A program made the position numbers and the translations under genes. A stretch of DNA of 19,066 nucleotides. Source: Lachnospiraceae bacterium. Its GTDB lineage: Bacteria; Bacillota; Clostridia; Lachnospirales; Lachnospiraceae. The notes below the pieces were generated by a model. It did not search any database, was not told the origin of the DNA, and saw only the letters and a program-made list of their open reading frames with translations. The stretch covers positions 1 through 19,066 of the forward strand of contig JAJQCL010000113.1 in assembly GCA_021202715.1 (NCBI GenBank). The letters run 5' to 3'. Numbering within the stretch: position 1 is the first letter of the stretch; each line of letters begins with the position of its first letter. Positions 7,668-15,009 of this stretch are shown piece after piece.

Positions 7668-8552
7668 ATGGCGATTGAGACGATCGGCTTTATCGGCCTG
7701 GGACTGATCGGCGGTTCTCTGGCCAAGACCATCCGCCGGGTGTACCCGGGCAAAACACTGATTGGTTATAACCGAAGCAAGGCCAGCCTGGCGGCAGCCC
7801 TGAAGGACGGAACCCTGAATCAGGCGCAGGATGCCATCGATGAGAGCTTTGCCGCCTGCGATATGATCTTCTTATGCGCGCCGGTCAGCGTGAACATCCG
7901 GTGTATGGAAAAACTACGGGAAATCGTCAAGCCGGGGTGTATCCTGACGGACGTGGGAAGCGTGAAAACGACCATTCATGAAGCGGTTGAAGAACTGGGA
8001 CTGACGCACCAGTTCATCGGCGGACATCCGATGGCCGGATCGGAGCGTTTTGGTTATGCCCATGCCGAGGACCGGCTTCTGGAAAATGCCTATTACATAT
8101 TGACGCCGACCGGAGAGACGCCGGACTGGATGCTTGAAGAATACCGGAATCTGGTGACATCCATCGGATCGTTGCCGATCGTGATGGACTACCGGGAGCA
8201 TGACCGGGTGACCGCGGCCATCAGTCATCTGCCGCACGTGATCGCCTATACGCTGGTGAATCTGGTGAAGCGCTCCGACAGTCCGGAAGGGATGATGCGA
8301 AAGCTGGCGGCGGGCGGTTTTAAGGATCTGACCCGCATTGCCTCCTCGTCTCCAGACATGTGGCAGCAGATCTGCCAGGAGAACCGGACGGCGCTGGCCG
8401 ATGTCCTGCATGAGTACCGGCAGGCCCTGGCCGAGATGGAGGAGGCCATTCGAAGAGACGACGGGACCTGGCTCTGGAATGAGTTCGAAGAAGCCCGTGT
8501 CTATCGGGACGCCATGCCGCAGGCTTCCGGCGACGAAAGGAGAACAGTGTGA
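7668..8552 (+). CDS. tyrA: Prephenate dehydrogenase
   Basis: A 294-residue enzyme expected to convert prephenate to 4-hydroxyphenylpyruvate with NAD+, the committed step to tyrosine. The N-terminal Rossmann motif is GFIGLGLIGGSLAK (residues 7-20). DVGSVK and GGHPMAGSE are the dehydrogenase active-site blocks. The HPMAG stretch and the later SHLPHVIA stretch contain the histidines used for catalysis and substrate binding in TyrA enzymes. At about 290 residues it is a stand-alone dehydrogenase, with no chorismate mutase and no C-terminal ACT domain, so classical tyrosine feedback through ACT is not expected. The ribosome binding site AGGAGGA (7654-7660) is 7 bases from the ATG. Other aromatic pathway genes are not in the window. 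Its partner malQ is unrelated in pathway. Confidence 0.93.
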   Translation: MAIETIGFIGLGLIGGSLAKTIRRVYPGKTLIGYNRSKASLAAALKDGTLNQAQDAIDESFAACDMIFLCAPVSVNIRCMEKLREIVKPGCILTDVGSVKTTIHEAVEELGLTHQFIGGHPMAGSERFGYAHAEDRLLENAYYILTPTGETPDWMLEEYRNLVTSIGSLPIVMDYREHDRVTAAISHLPHVIAYTLVNLVKRSDSPEGMMRKLAAGGFKDLTRIASSSPDMWQQICQENRTALADVLHEYRQALAEMEEAIRRDDGTWLWNEFEEARVYRDAMPQASGDERRTV

Positions 8553-10159
8553 GAACGGGCGGGATTTTGATGCATATTACTTCCCTGCCGTCCCCGTACG
8601 GGATCGGCGCCATGGGGAAGGAGGCGTATGAATTTGTCGATTTTCTGGAGGCGGCGGGACAGTCCTTCTGGCAGATCCTGCCCCTGGGGCAGACGGGTTT
8701 CGGGGATTCACCCTACCAGTGCTGTTCCACGTTTGCGGGAAATCTCTATCTGATTGATCTGGATACGTTGAAACGTGAGGGCTACCTGACAAAAAAAGAG
8801 ATCATGTCGGTCGACTGGGGAACCAAAGAGGACAAAATTGATTTCGGCGGACTCTATGAGAAACGCTATCCGGTGCTTCGAAAAGCCTTCAAACGGTTTG
8901 CCCGGCACATTCCGGAGGACTATGATGCTTTTTGCTGGACGCAGGGACAGTGGTTGGAGGATTACGCGCTTTTCATGGCTATCAAGACCGAGAATCACGG
9001 CGCCTCCTGGGATCGGTGGGAGCGCGGTCTGCGGCTGCGGGAGCCGGAAGCTGTTGAGAAGGCCAAGAAACGTCTGGGAACAGAAATGTTTTTCTGGAAA
9101 ATGCTCCAGTATTTCTTTTTCAAACAATGGCGGGCGCTGAAGGCCTATGCCAATGGAAAGGGAATCCGCATCATCGGCGATCTTCCCATTTATGTGGCGC
9201 GGGACAGCGCGGATACCTGGGCCAGTCCGGAGCTGTTCGATCTGGATGAAGAAGGGATTCCCACAGAGGTGGCCGGCTGTCCGCCGGACGCTTTCACGGC
9301 GAAGGGACAGCTGTGGGGCAACCCTCTCTTCCGCTGGAAACGCATGAGGGAGGACGGCTACGCCTGGTGGATCGACCGGGTGCGCCGCACGCAGGAGTTC
9401 TTTGACGTGATCCGCATCGATCATTTTCGTGGCTTTGACGCCTATTACTGTGTGCCTTATGGACATGAGGACGCCGTGCACGGCTACTGGCGGAAGGGGC
9501 CTGGCCTGGAGCTCTTCCGGACACTGCGAAATGCTCTGGGAGATGTGGACATCATCGCCGAGGATCTGGGCTTCCTGACACCGTCGGTGCGGCGGATGCT
9601 TCGCGAGAGCGGGTATCCCGGTATGCGGGTGCTGCAGTTCGCTTTCGGCGGAGACCCGAGCAGTGAGTATCTGCCGCAGAACTATGTAAGAAACTGTATC
9701 GCCTACACCGGCACCCACGATAATCACACGATCAAAGGCTGGGTAAAAACGCTGACACCGGCGGAACAGGAGCGGGCCGCCGCCTATATCCGGCTGAACC
9801 GGAAGGAGGGCTGGTGCTGGAGCATGATGCGCGCCGTCTGGTCGAGCGTGGCGGACACGGCCATCGTCACCATGCAGGATCTCCTCGAACTTCCTGGTAC
9901 GGCCCGCATGAACGAGCCCTCCACACTGGGGAAAAACTGGATGTGGCGCGCCAGACCCGGCTACCTGACCGGAGAACTGGCGGAGCAGCTGCATCAGACC
10001 ATGAAGATGTACCGGCGCTTGCCGGAGCAAAATGCCCTGCCGGAGGAGGAGTCGGAATCTCCGGTTCTTCTGGGAGAGCGCCTCGCGCCGGAGGAGGGCG
10101 GTCTGCCGCAGCAGGAAACCCCGGCGGAATCCATGGAGGAGATTTCGGAAGAACAGTAA
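8549..10159 (+). CDS. malQ: 4-alpha-glucanotransferase (amylomaltase, GH77)
   Basis: A 536-residue GH77 enzyme that transfers alpha-1,4-glucan segments between maltooligosaccharides in maltodextrin or glycogen metabolism in the cytoplasm. The GTG start at 8549 overlaps the tyrA stop. AAGGAG (8537-8542) is 6 bases upstream, and the encoded RTGGILMHITSLPSPYGIG is the usual GH77 N-terminus. The catalytic set is complete: the nucleophile Asp291 in RIDHFRGF, the acid/base Glu338 in IIAEDLGF and the third acid Asp391 in YTGTHDNH. The GDLPIYV and PPDAF loop is also present. After about residue 489 there is a 45-residue acidic, Pro/Glu-rich tail that is not part of the GH77 barrel, so the protein is longer than the usual roughly 500 residues. 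The tail looks disordered. Confidence 0.94.
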   Translation: MRTGGILMHITSLPSPYGIGAMGKEAYEFVDFLEAAGQSFWQILPLGQTGFGDSPYQCCSTFAGNLYLIDLDTLKREGYLTKKEIMSVDWGTKEDKIDFGGLYEKRYPVLRKAFKRFARHIPEDYDAFCWTQGQWLEDYALFMAIKTENHGASWDRWERGLRLREPEAVEKAKKRLGTEMFFWKMLQYFFFKQWRALKAYANGKGIRIIGDLPIYVARDSADTWASPELFDLDEEGIPTEVAGCPPDAFTAKGQLWGNPLFRWKRMREDGYAWWIDRVRRTQEFFDVIRIDHFRGFDAYYCVPYGHEDAVHGYWRKGPGLELFRTLRNALGDVDIIAEDLGFLTPSVRRMLRESGYPGMRVLQFAFGGDPSSEYLPQNYVRNCIAYTGTHDNHTIKGWVKTLTPAEQERAAAYIRLNRKEGWCWSMMRAVWSSVADTAIVTMQDLLELPGTARMNEPSTLGKNWMWRARPGYLTGELAEQLHQTMKMYRRLPEQNALPEEESESPVLLGERLAPEEGGLPQQETPAESMEEISEEQ

Positions 10160-10200
10160 GGGTCGGGGCGCCTCGCGCCTTTGCACATATTTAAGAAAAT

Positions 10201-10235
10201 GGCTGAGATTCACAAAGCTGGATCTCAGTCTTTTT
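10201..10235 (+). terminator. Intrinsic terminator after malQ
   Basis: GGCTGAGATTC (10201-10211) pairs with GGATCTCAGTC (10220-10230) using two G-T pairs, around an 8-base loop, followed by five Ts at 10231-10235. It separates the tyrA-malQ unit from the Tad pilus operon. Confidence 0.85.
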
Positions 10236-10252
10236 GTGTCCGAGAGCGACCT

Positions 10253-10294
10253 TGACAAAAAGTGATGGAAAAATAGTGACAAAAGGTTTGTGGA
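10253..10294 (+). repeat. Imperfect direct repeat upstream of the Tad operon
   Basis: Two copies of a unit beginning TGACAAAA and ending TGGA lie at 10253-10269 and 10277-10294, 24 bases apart start to start. The second copy overlaps the -35 box of the candidate Tad promoter. The spacing, slightly over two helical turns, would suit a regulator binding one face of the DNA. This is an inference from position and symmetry only. Confidence 0.4.
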
Positions 10295-10319
10295 CATTCC
10301 TGTATTTTTAAAGTATGCT
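10291..10319 (+). promoter_or_regulatory. Candidate promoter of the Tad pilus operon
   Basis: TGGACA (10291-10296) and TATGCT (10314-10319) are 17 bases apart, with one and two mismatches to consensus. The predicted start near 10326 lies shortly before the GGGAGG ribosome binding site of the first gene. An alternative TTGACA at 10252-10257 has a perfect -35 box but no good -10 at the right distance. Confidence 0.5.
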
Positions 10320-10347
10320 GTCAGTACTTCGCGGGAGGTGAGGCGCT

Positions 10348-11346
10348 GTGGAGAAGAAAGCATTGATCCTGCTGGATCCGGACGGATCCTATGTGGAGCG
10401 ATTTCAGGAGCAGACGGGGAAAAGGAGGACCTTTCCTCTGGAGACGGTGGGCTTTACCGGTTGGGACGAGATGCGGGAGGCGCTGCCGCGGTACCCGACG
10501 GCCGCGCTGCTTGTGGAGAGCGGGTGCTGGCGGGAACAGCCGGAGGAAGAGCAGAACGCGCTGCGGGAACGGAACGTGCCATTGTTCCTTCTCAGCCGGG
10601 ATCCCGGGGAGGGAGCAGGGGAGGTTCCTTCCATATATAAGTATCAGTCGTTGGAGGAGATCCTGGGGAAGATTCTGGAGGGACTTGAGGAGTTGCCAGC
10701 GGCTGGACCGAAGGGGAGAACGCGGTTTCTGGGAGTCTATTCTCCGCTGGGACGCTGCGGCAAGAGCACCTGTGCACTTCTTTTAGCGCAGATTCTCGCC
10801 GAGAGGGAGACAATCCTGTATGTTAATCTCGAGACCCTGGCGGGGTTCACTCCTCCGGAGGAAGTGATGATTACTCGAACTCTGTCGGACCTTCTGTATC
10901 TTCGGCGGCTGCCGGGAAAGGAGGACGGCGTATTTCACGGCGCGATGGGGATGGTCGGTTCCCCAGAGATCCTTTACCCGGTGGTGAATCCGGAGGATCT
11001 CTGGGAGCTGCCGACGGAGGAGCTGGCAGAGGTGATTCAGGCCATTGGGGAGGAAAAGGCCTGTGACACCGTGGTCCTGGATCTGGAGAGCGGACGGAAT
11101 CCGCTTCCTCTGCTGCGGTTGTGCCAGCGGATCCTGGAGCCGGTGCGTGAAGATCCGATGTCCGTGGGGCGGTTGGAAGCCTTTCGGGCTTACCTGCAGC
11201 AGCGGGGAGAGGAGGAGGTCCAGGCAGCCTGCCGGGAGGTGGCGCTGCCGGAGTGTGCCGGATGGGAAGGGGAGCTCTCGGAGCTTCACTCGCTGCGCCA
11301 CAGTCCGCTGGGAGATTTTCTTGTGAAGGAGCTGGCGTCATGGTGA
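10348..11346 (+). CDS. CpaE/TadZ-like ATPase of the Tad pilus
   Basis: A 332-residue protein with an N-terminal receiver-like region (MEKKALILLDPDGSY, to about residue 115) and a C-terminal P-loop domain of the ParA/MinD class. This is the CpaE/TadZ arrangement, which places or polarises Tad pili. The start is the GTG at 10348, with GGGAGG (10333-10338) as ribosome binding site. The P-loop reads SPLGRCGKST (132-141). The phosphate-binding Lys139 is present, but the extra signature lysine of ParA-type KGGxGK loops is replaced by Leu134. VVLDLESG resembles the switch II Asp region. The receiver-like part lacks an obvious phosphoacceptor pattern. It is the first gene of the operon, and cpaF starts within its last codons. 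Assignment rests on the layout and neighbours more than on strong motif identity. Confidence 0.72.
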   Translation: MEKKALILLDPDGSYVERFQEQTGKRRTFPLETVGFTGWDEMREALPRYPTAALLVESGCWREQPEEEQNALRERNVPLFLLSRDPGEGAGEVPSIYKYQSLEEILGKILEGLEELPAAGPKGRTRFLGVYSPLGRCGKSTCALLLAQILAERETILYVNLETLAGFTPPEEVMITRTLSDLLYLRRLPGKEDGVFHGAMGMVGSPEILYPVVNPEDLWELPTEELAEVIQAIGEEKACDTVVLDLESGRNPLPLLRLCQRILEPVREDPMSVGRLEAFRAYLQQRGEEEVQAACREVALPECAGWEGELSELHSLRHSPLGDFLVKELASW

Positions 11347-12575
11347 ATTCCAGGGAGGAAGAGCTTGGCCGGATGGTGATGGCGCGGCTTGATCCGGCCC
11401 GGGAATATGCCGATGAGGAGATCCTGGAGGAGATCGATCGGGTGCTGGTGGAGGAAGGGCGGCGGCAGAGGCTGTCCGTGGCAGAGCGAGCCGGATACCG
11501 GAAGCATCTGTTTGACTCCCTGCGCCGCCTGGATGTGCTGCAGGAGCTGGTGGAGGATCCGTCCGTCACGGAAATCATGGTCAACGGAACCTCGCACATT
11601 TTTCTGGAGAGAGAAGGGCGCATCGAGGAAGCGGAGGCGCGCTTTGCCTCCCGGGAGAAGCTGGAGGATGTGATCCAGCAGATCGTATCCCGCGTCAACC
11701 GGGCAGTGAATACCGCTTCGCCCATCGTGGACGCCCGTCTGGAGGACGGTTCGCGAGTCAACGTCGTGCTGCCGCCGGTCGCTCCGGACGGCCCCATTCT
11801 CACGATTCGCCGTTTCCCGGCGGAGCCGGTCACGATGGAGCAGCTCATTGCCTGGGGCAGCATCACGCCGCAGGCAGCGGAGTTCCTGCAGATTCTCGTG
11901 GAATGCGGCTACAACCTGTTCATTTCCGGGGGAACCGGCACGGGAAAAACCACGTTCCTGAACGCACTTTCCCGCTATATTCCGGCCAGTGAGCGGGTGA
12001 TCACCATCGAGGATTCTCTGGAGCTGCAGCTGTCCGGGATTCCCAATCTGGTTCGGCTGGAGACGCGCAATGCGACGGCTCAGGGGGAGTACGCTGTGAG
12101 CATCCGCGACCTGATTCGGACGGCCCTGCGGATGCGTCCCGATCGGATCCTGATTGGGGAGGTGCGTGGCGCGGAGGCGCTGGATCTGCTGCAGGCCTTT
12201 AATACGGGACATGACGGCTCTCTTTCGACCGCGCATGCCAACAGCCCCGGGGATCTGCTGTCCCGCCTTGAGACGATGGTGCTGATGGGAGGCGATCTGC
12301 CTCTGCCCGCGATCCGTCAGCAGATCGCTTCTGCGGTGGAAATCCTGGTTCAGCTGGGACGTCTCCGTGGGGGAAAGAGATGCGTCCGATCGATTGTGGA
12401 GGTGTTGCGCTATGAAGAAGGAGAGATCCTCTGGCAGCCGTTGTTTACCTATTCAGAGACGCAGGGGCGTCTGGTCCCCGAGGGGAATCCTCTCTGCCGC
12501 TGCCGGAAGCTGGCGTGGGCCGGGGAGAGCGGGCGGCACGCCCGATTACAGGAATTACTGGCCGTCTCTCCGTGA
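11340..12575 (+). CDS. cpaF: Tad pilus motor ATPase (CpaF/TadA)
   Basis: A 411-residue secretion ATPase that powers extension, and in Tad systems probably also retraction, of the pilus. The ATG at 11340 overlaps the previous stop. Longer in-frame extensions would run far into the upstream gene. It has the N-terminal CpaF domain with VEDPSVTEIMVNG (71-83), Walker A GGTGTGKT (197-204, Lys203), the acidic box VITIEDSLEL (220-229), Walker B ILIGEVRGAEALDLL and the His box GHDGSLSTAHANS. Together these are the full set for this family. It is a cytoplasmic hexamer that binds the TadB/TadC platform encoded next. The length is typical for the compact form found in Clostridia. Confidence 0.95.
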   Translation: MVNSREEELGRMVMARLDPAREYADEEILEEIDRVLVEEGRRQRLSVAERAGYRKHLFDSLRRLDVLQELVEDPSVTEIMVNGTSHIFLEREGRIEEAEARFASREKLEDVIQQIVSRVNRAVNTASPIVDARLEDGSRVNVVLPPVAPDGPILTIRRFPAEPVTMEQLIAWGSITPQAAEFLQILVECGYNLFISGGTGTGKTTFLNALSRYIPASERVITIEDSLELQLSGIPNLVRLETRNATAQGEYAVSIRDLIRTALRMRPDRILIGEVRGAEALDLLQAFNTGHDGSLSTAHANSPGDLLSRLETMVLMGGDLPLPAIRQQIASAVEILVQLGRLRGGKRCVRSIVEVLRYEEGEILWQPLFTYSETQGRLVPEGNPLCRCRKLAWAGESGRHARLQELLAVSP

Positions 12576-12579
12576 ATGG

Positions 12580-13278
12580 GTGCAGTATGGAGGTCTGGGA
12601 ATCGTAGGCGCGGCAGTTTTGGCGGGGCTGTTCTACCGGAGTGCGGTCGCCCTGTGTCTGTTTCTCCCTCTGGGGATGTGCCTGCCGCTCGTCCTGCGCC
12701 CGATGTTTGCCGCCGGGCGGCGGAGACGTCTCGCCTCACAGTTCCGTGACGGTGCGCTGGCGGTGGCTTCGGCACTGAGTGTGGGTTATTCGGCGGAGAA
12801 CGCCTGGGCAGAGGCGGCCGAGGAGATGGCGGTCGTCTATGGAGAGGAGGGGATGATCACGCAGGAATTTCGGGGGATCTGCCGCAAGCTGGCGCTGAAT
12901 CAGAATGCGGAGGAGGCTGTGGAGGATCTGGCCCGCCGCAGCGGTGTGCCGGAGATCGAACAGTTCGCGCAGGTATATGCCGCAGCGAAGCGCAGCAGCG
13001 GCGATCTGGCGCCCATTCTGCGGGATACTGCCGCAGTTCTTTCTAAGAGGATTCAGCTACAGGAAGAGATCACTGCTCTGGTGGCGGCGAAGCGGCTGGA
13101 GTTTGCGATCATGAGCCTGATGCCGGCGGGAATTCTGTTCTATATCAATCTGGGCAGCCCCGGATTCACGGATCCTCTGTACCAGAGCCTCGCGGGACGG
13201 GCGGTTATGACACTGTGTCTGGACCTTTATGGACTGGCGGTTTGGCTGGGGCTTAAGATCCTCTCGGTGGAGGTGTGA
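12580..13278 (+). CDS. tadB: Tad pilus inner-platform protein TadB (start uncertain)
   Basis: A type II secretion F-domain membrane protein that with TadC forms the platform rotated or cycled by CpaF. It has two N-terminal helices (GIVGAAVLAGLF and AVALCLFLPLGMCLPLVL), a cytoplasmic T2SSF domain with ASALSVGYSAENAW and AAAKRSSGDLAPIL, and two C-terminal helices. The only conventional start near the cpaF stop is the GTG at 12580, which lacks a ribosome binding site. The codons before it, from 12541, encode DYRNYWPSLREW, which looks like the usual N-terminus of this family. A start at the ACG at 12538 (10 bases after GGGGAG) would include it. In-frame ATGs at 12412 and 12367 would add an Arg-rich stretch encoded inside cpaF. 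The end at 13278 is firm. Confidence 0.85.
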   Translation: MQYGGLGIVGAAVLAGLFYRSAVALCLFLPLGMCLPLVLRPMFAAGRRRRLASQFRDGALAVASALSVGYSAENAWAEAAEEMAVVYGEEGMITQEFRGICRKLALNQNAEEAVEDLARRSGVPEIEQFAQVYAAAKRSSGDLAPILRDTAAVLSKRIQLQEEITALVAAKRLEFAIMSLMPAGILFYINLGSPGFTDPLYQSLAGRAVMTLCLDLYGLAVWLGLKILSVEV

Positions 13279-13280
13279 GT

Positions 13281-14636
13281 GTGTCAAAGCGCAGAAAGAA
13301 AGAAACACAGCGGCAGCCGTTCCATCTGACCTCGCTCTACTATCGGCTGCGCCGCAGACTGGGACTGCCGGAGATCGCCCCGGAGCGTCTGCGGAGGCAG
13401 AAGCGTCTCTACCCGGAGCAGGACGCGGCCGGGGTGCTTGCAGAGGAGGACGAGCGCCGCCTGCGGTTGGGGCTGCTCTGCCTGGCGGGAGCGGGAGTCC
13501 TCGCGGTGCTGGCGATGACGCAGAACGGGCTGCGCACGTCTCTGACGCTGGAACGACCCGGATACGGGGAGGAAGCGGCGGAGACCTCCGTAAATCTTGA
13601 GTATGAGGGGGAGCTGTGGGAGATTCCTCTGGAGATTCCGGGTCTCCAATATACGGACGAAGAGTGGGAAACATACCGGCAGGAGGCCTGGGAGGCGGCG
13701 CAGAAGCGTGCTCTGGGAGAAAATACCGGCTGGGATGCCGTCGTGACAGACCTGGATTTTTCAGAGGAGACGGGAATCCCGGGGATCACGGTCGAATGGA
13801 GCTCCGATGACCCGGAGCGGATCGCTTTCGACGGGACGGTGGCGGAGTCGGAGGAGGCGCAGGAGGTGACGCTGACGGCGGTGCTTCGCTGTGATGACCG
13901 GGAGTGGACACAGACGCTGACGGCGACCGTGGTATCGGCTGTGCTTTCCCGGGAGGAAGGGATCCTCAAAGAGTTGACGGCTTTCCTCCAGGAAGCGGTG
14001 GAGACGGGAAATGAGACCTCTGTGGAGCTTCCAACCCATTTGGGTGAAGCCGTGCTCCGGTATCAGACAGAGGAGGGCGTGGAGCCCTGGATGATCCTGG
14101 CGCTGGGAGCGCTGGCGGCGGCCGCCCTCTGGTTCCTCCCGGAGCAGCGTCGGAGGGAGGCAGAGAAAAAGCGGGAGCGAGAGCTGGCTCTGTCTTATCC
14201 GGAGCTTGTGGAGTATTTGACGGTCTTACTGGGGGCGGGGCTGACGGTCCGGGGCGCCTGGGAGAGGATGACGGCGGAGTACCGCGCGGCCCGGGAACGG
14301 GATGGTCGGCGCCGGGTGCTCTATGAGGAAATGCTCCTGACCCGGAATTCCTTCGGGCAGGGGGTTTATGAGGAGGCAGCCTACGTGGCTTTCGGGAGAC
14401 GATGCGGTTTGAAGCCTTATCTTCGCCTGGGAAGTCTTCTGGAGACGAACCTCAAAAAGGGAAATAAGGGACTGCTGCCCATGCTGCAGGAGGAAGCGGA
14501 GCAGGCCAGAGAAGAGCGCCTTCAGTTGGCCAGAAAGCTGGGGGAGGAGGCTTCCACGAAGCTGCTTTTCCCCATGATGCTGTTATTTGCACTGGTGCTG
14601 ATCATTTTGATCGTGCCGGCCTTCTGGTCCCTCTGA
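13281..14636 (+). CDS. tadC: TadC-like platform protein with extracytoplasmic Ig-like insertion
   Basis: A 451-residue relative of TadC, the second platform protein of the Tad pilus. The GTG at 13281 is chosen because GGAGG (13269-13273) is 7 bases away. A GTG at 13275 is only one base from it. The order is a basic cytoplasmic segment (1-61), helix 1 (62-79), a region outside the membrane (80-268), helix 2 (270-286), a T2SSF-like domain (about 305-430) with SYPELVEYLTVLLGAGLTV, and a final helix (430-447). The outside region contains a block at about 150-220 with VEWSSDDPERIAFDGTV followed by VTLTAVLRC and TLTATVV. This pattern matches bacterial Ig-like domains of the atrophied type. Classical TadC proteins are shorter, at about 300 residues, and lack this insertion. 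A possible stem-loop covers the stop codon. Confidence 0.85.
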   Translation: MSKRRKKETQRQPFHLTSLYYRLRRRLGLPEIAPERLRRQKRLYPEQDAAGVLAEEDERRLRLGLLCLAGAGVLAVLAMTQNGLRTSLTLERPGYGEEAAETSVNLEYEGELWEIPLEIPGLQYTDEEWETYRQEAWEAAQKRALGENTGWDAVVTDLDFSEETGIPGITVEWSSDDPERIAFDGTVAESEEAQEVTLTAVLRCDDREWTQTLTATVVSAVLSREEGILKELTAFLQEAVETGNETSVELPTHLGEAVLRYQTEEGVEPWMILALGALAAAALWFLPEQRRREAEKKRERELALSYPELVEYLTVLLGAGLTVRGAWERMTAEYRAARERDGRRRVLYEEMLLTRNSFGQGVYEEAAYVAFGRRCGLKPYLRLGSLLETNLKKGNKGLLPMLQEEAEQAREERLQLARKLGEEASTKLLFPMMLLFALVLIILIVPAFWSL

Positions 14637-14643
14637 GAGAGGG
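14629..14643 (+). other. Stem-loop over the tadC stop codon, upstream of the pilin gene
   Basis: CCCTCT (14629-14634) pairs with AGAGGG (14638-14643) around GAG. The stop codon lies at 14634-14636. No T-run follows. In pilus operons the pilin is needed in excess, so a structure at this point could mark RNA processing or stabilise the pilin transcript. That role is inferred from position only. Confidence 0.35.
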
Positions 14644-14724
14644 CCTGCGGTCTGGATGTGGACGTGCAGACGCGGGATCGCAGGATATGCAATCGCCACG
14701 GTGGCCGGCGGAAAGGAGAAAATT

Positions 14725-15009
14725 ATGGAATATACAGAGAAAATGGCGGAGGCTATGACAAAAATGGAGATGGTTGTAGAGAATTTTCCTGTGGAAGAAG
14801 GGAAAAAGCTCCCTGCGGCAGGGAAAGAGACAGAGATTGTCACGCAGTACGGCGGACTTCATGACAATCGGGGCGTGGGGGTGGTGGAGGTCATCCTCAT
14901 CCTGGTGGTCCTCATCGCACTGGTTCTGGTCTTTAAGAGTCAGCTGACGTCTCTGGTGAATACGATCTTTACGACCATCACGACAAATGCGAAATCCGTA
15001 TTAAAATGA
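14725..15009 (+). CDS. Flp1-type class IVb pilin with long leader
   Basis: A 94-residue Flp1-family pilin, the main subunit of the Tad pilus. AAGGAGAA (14712-14719) fixes the start at 14725. An upstream frame extension to 14656 has no ribosome binding site. The prepilin peptidase site is HDNRG cut before VGVVEVILIL, with Gly50 at -1 and Glu55 at +5, followed by one long hydrophobic helix (56-70) and a short polar tail to Lys94. The mature protein would be 44 residues, normal for Flp. The 50-residue leader, with many Glu and Lys residues, is much longer than the roughly 20 residues usual for Flp leaders. It follows tadC after 88 bases, the largest gap in the operon, and its stop overlaps the next start as ATGA. 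Confidence 0.88.
   Translation: MEYTEKMAEAMTKMEMVVENFPVEEGKKLPAAGKETEIVTQYGGLHDNRGVGVVEVILILVVLIALVLVFKSQLTSLVNTIFTTITTNAKSVLK

Noticed and set aside
10252..10257. Perfect TTGACA box as the main Tad promoter
   Set aside because: No acceptable -10 hexamer lies 16-18 bases downstream. The TGGACA/TATGCT pair at 10291-10319 is better placed.
8708..10363. A 551-codon open frame on the minus strand opposite malQ
   Set aside because: It is the antisense shadow of a GC-rich, fully motif-bearing GH77 gene. It has no recognisable domain and is very rich in Arg, Pro and His.
11286..12236. Minus-strand frame of 316 codons opposite cpaF
   Set aside because: It is a shadow of the conserved CpaF ATPase, whose Walker and His boxes are all on the plus strand.
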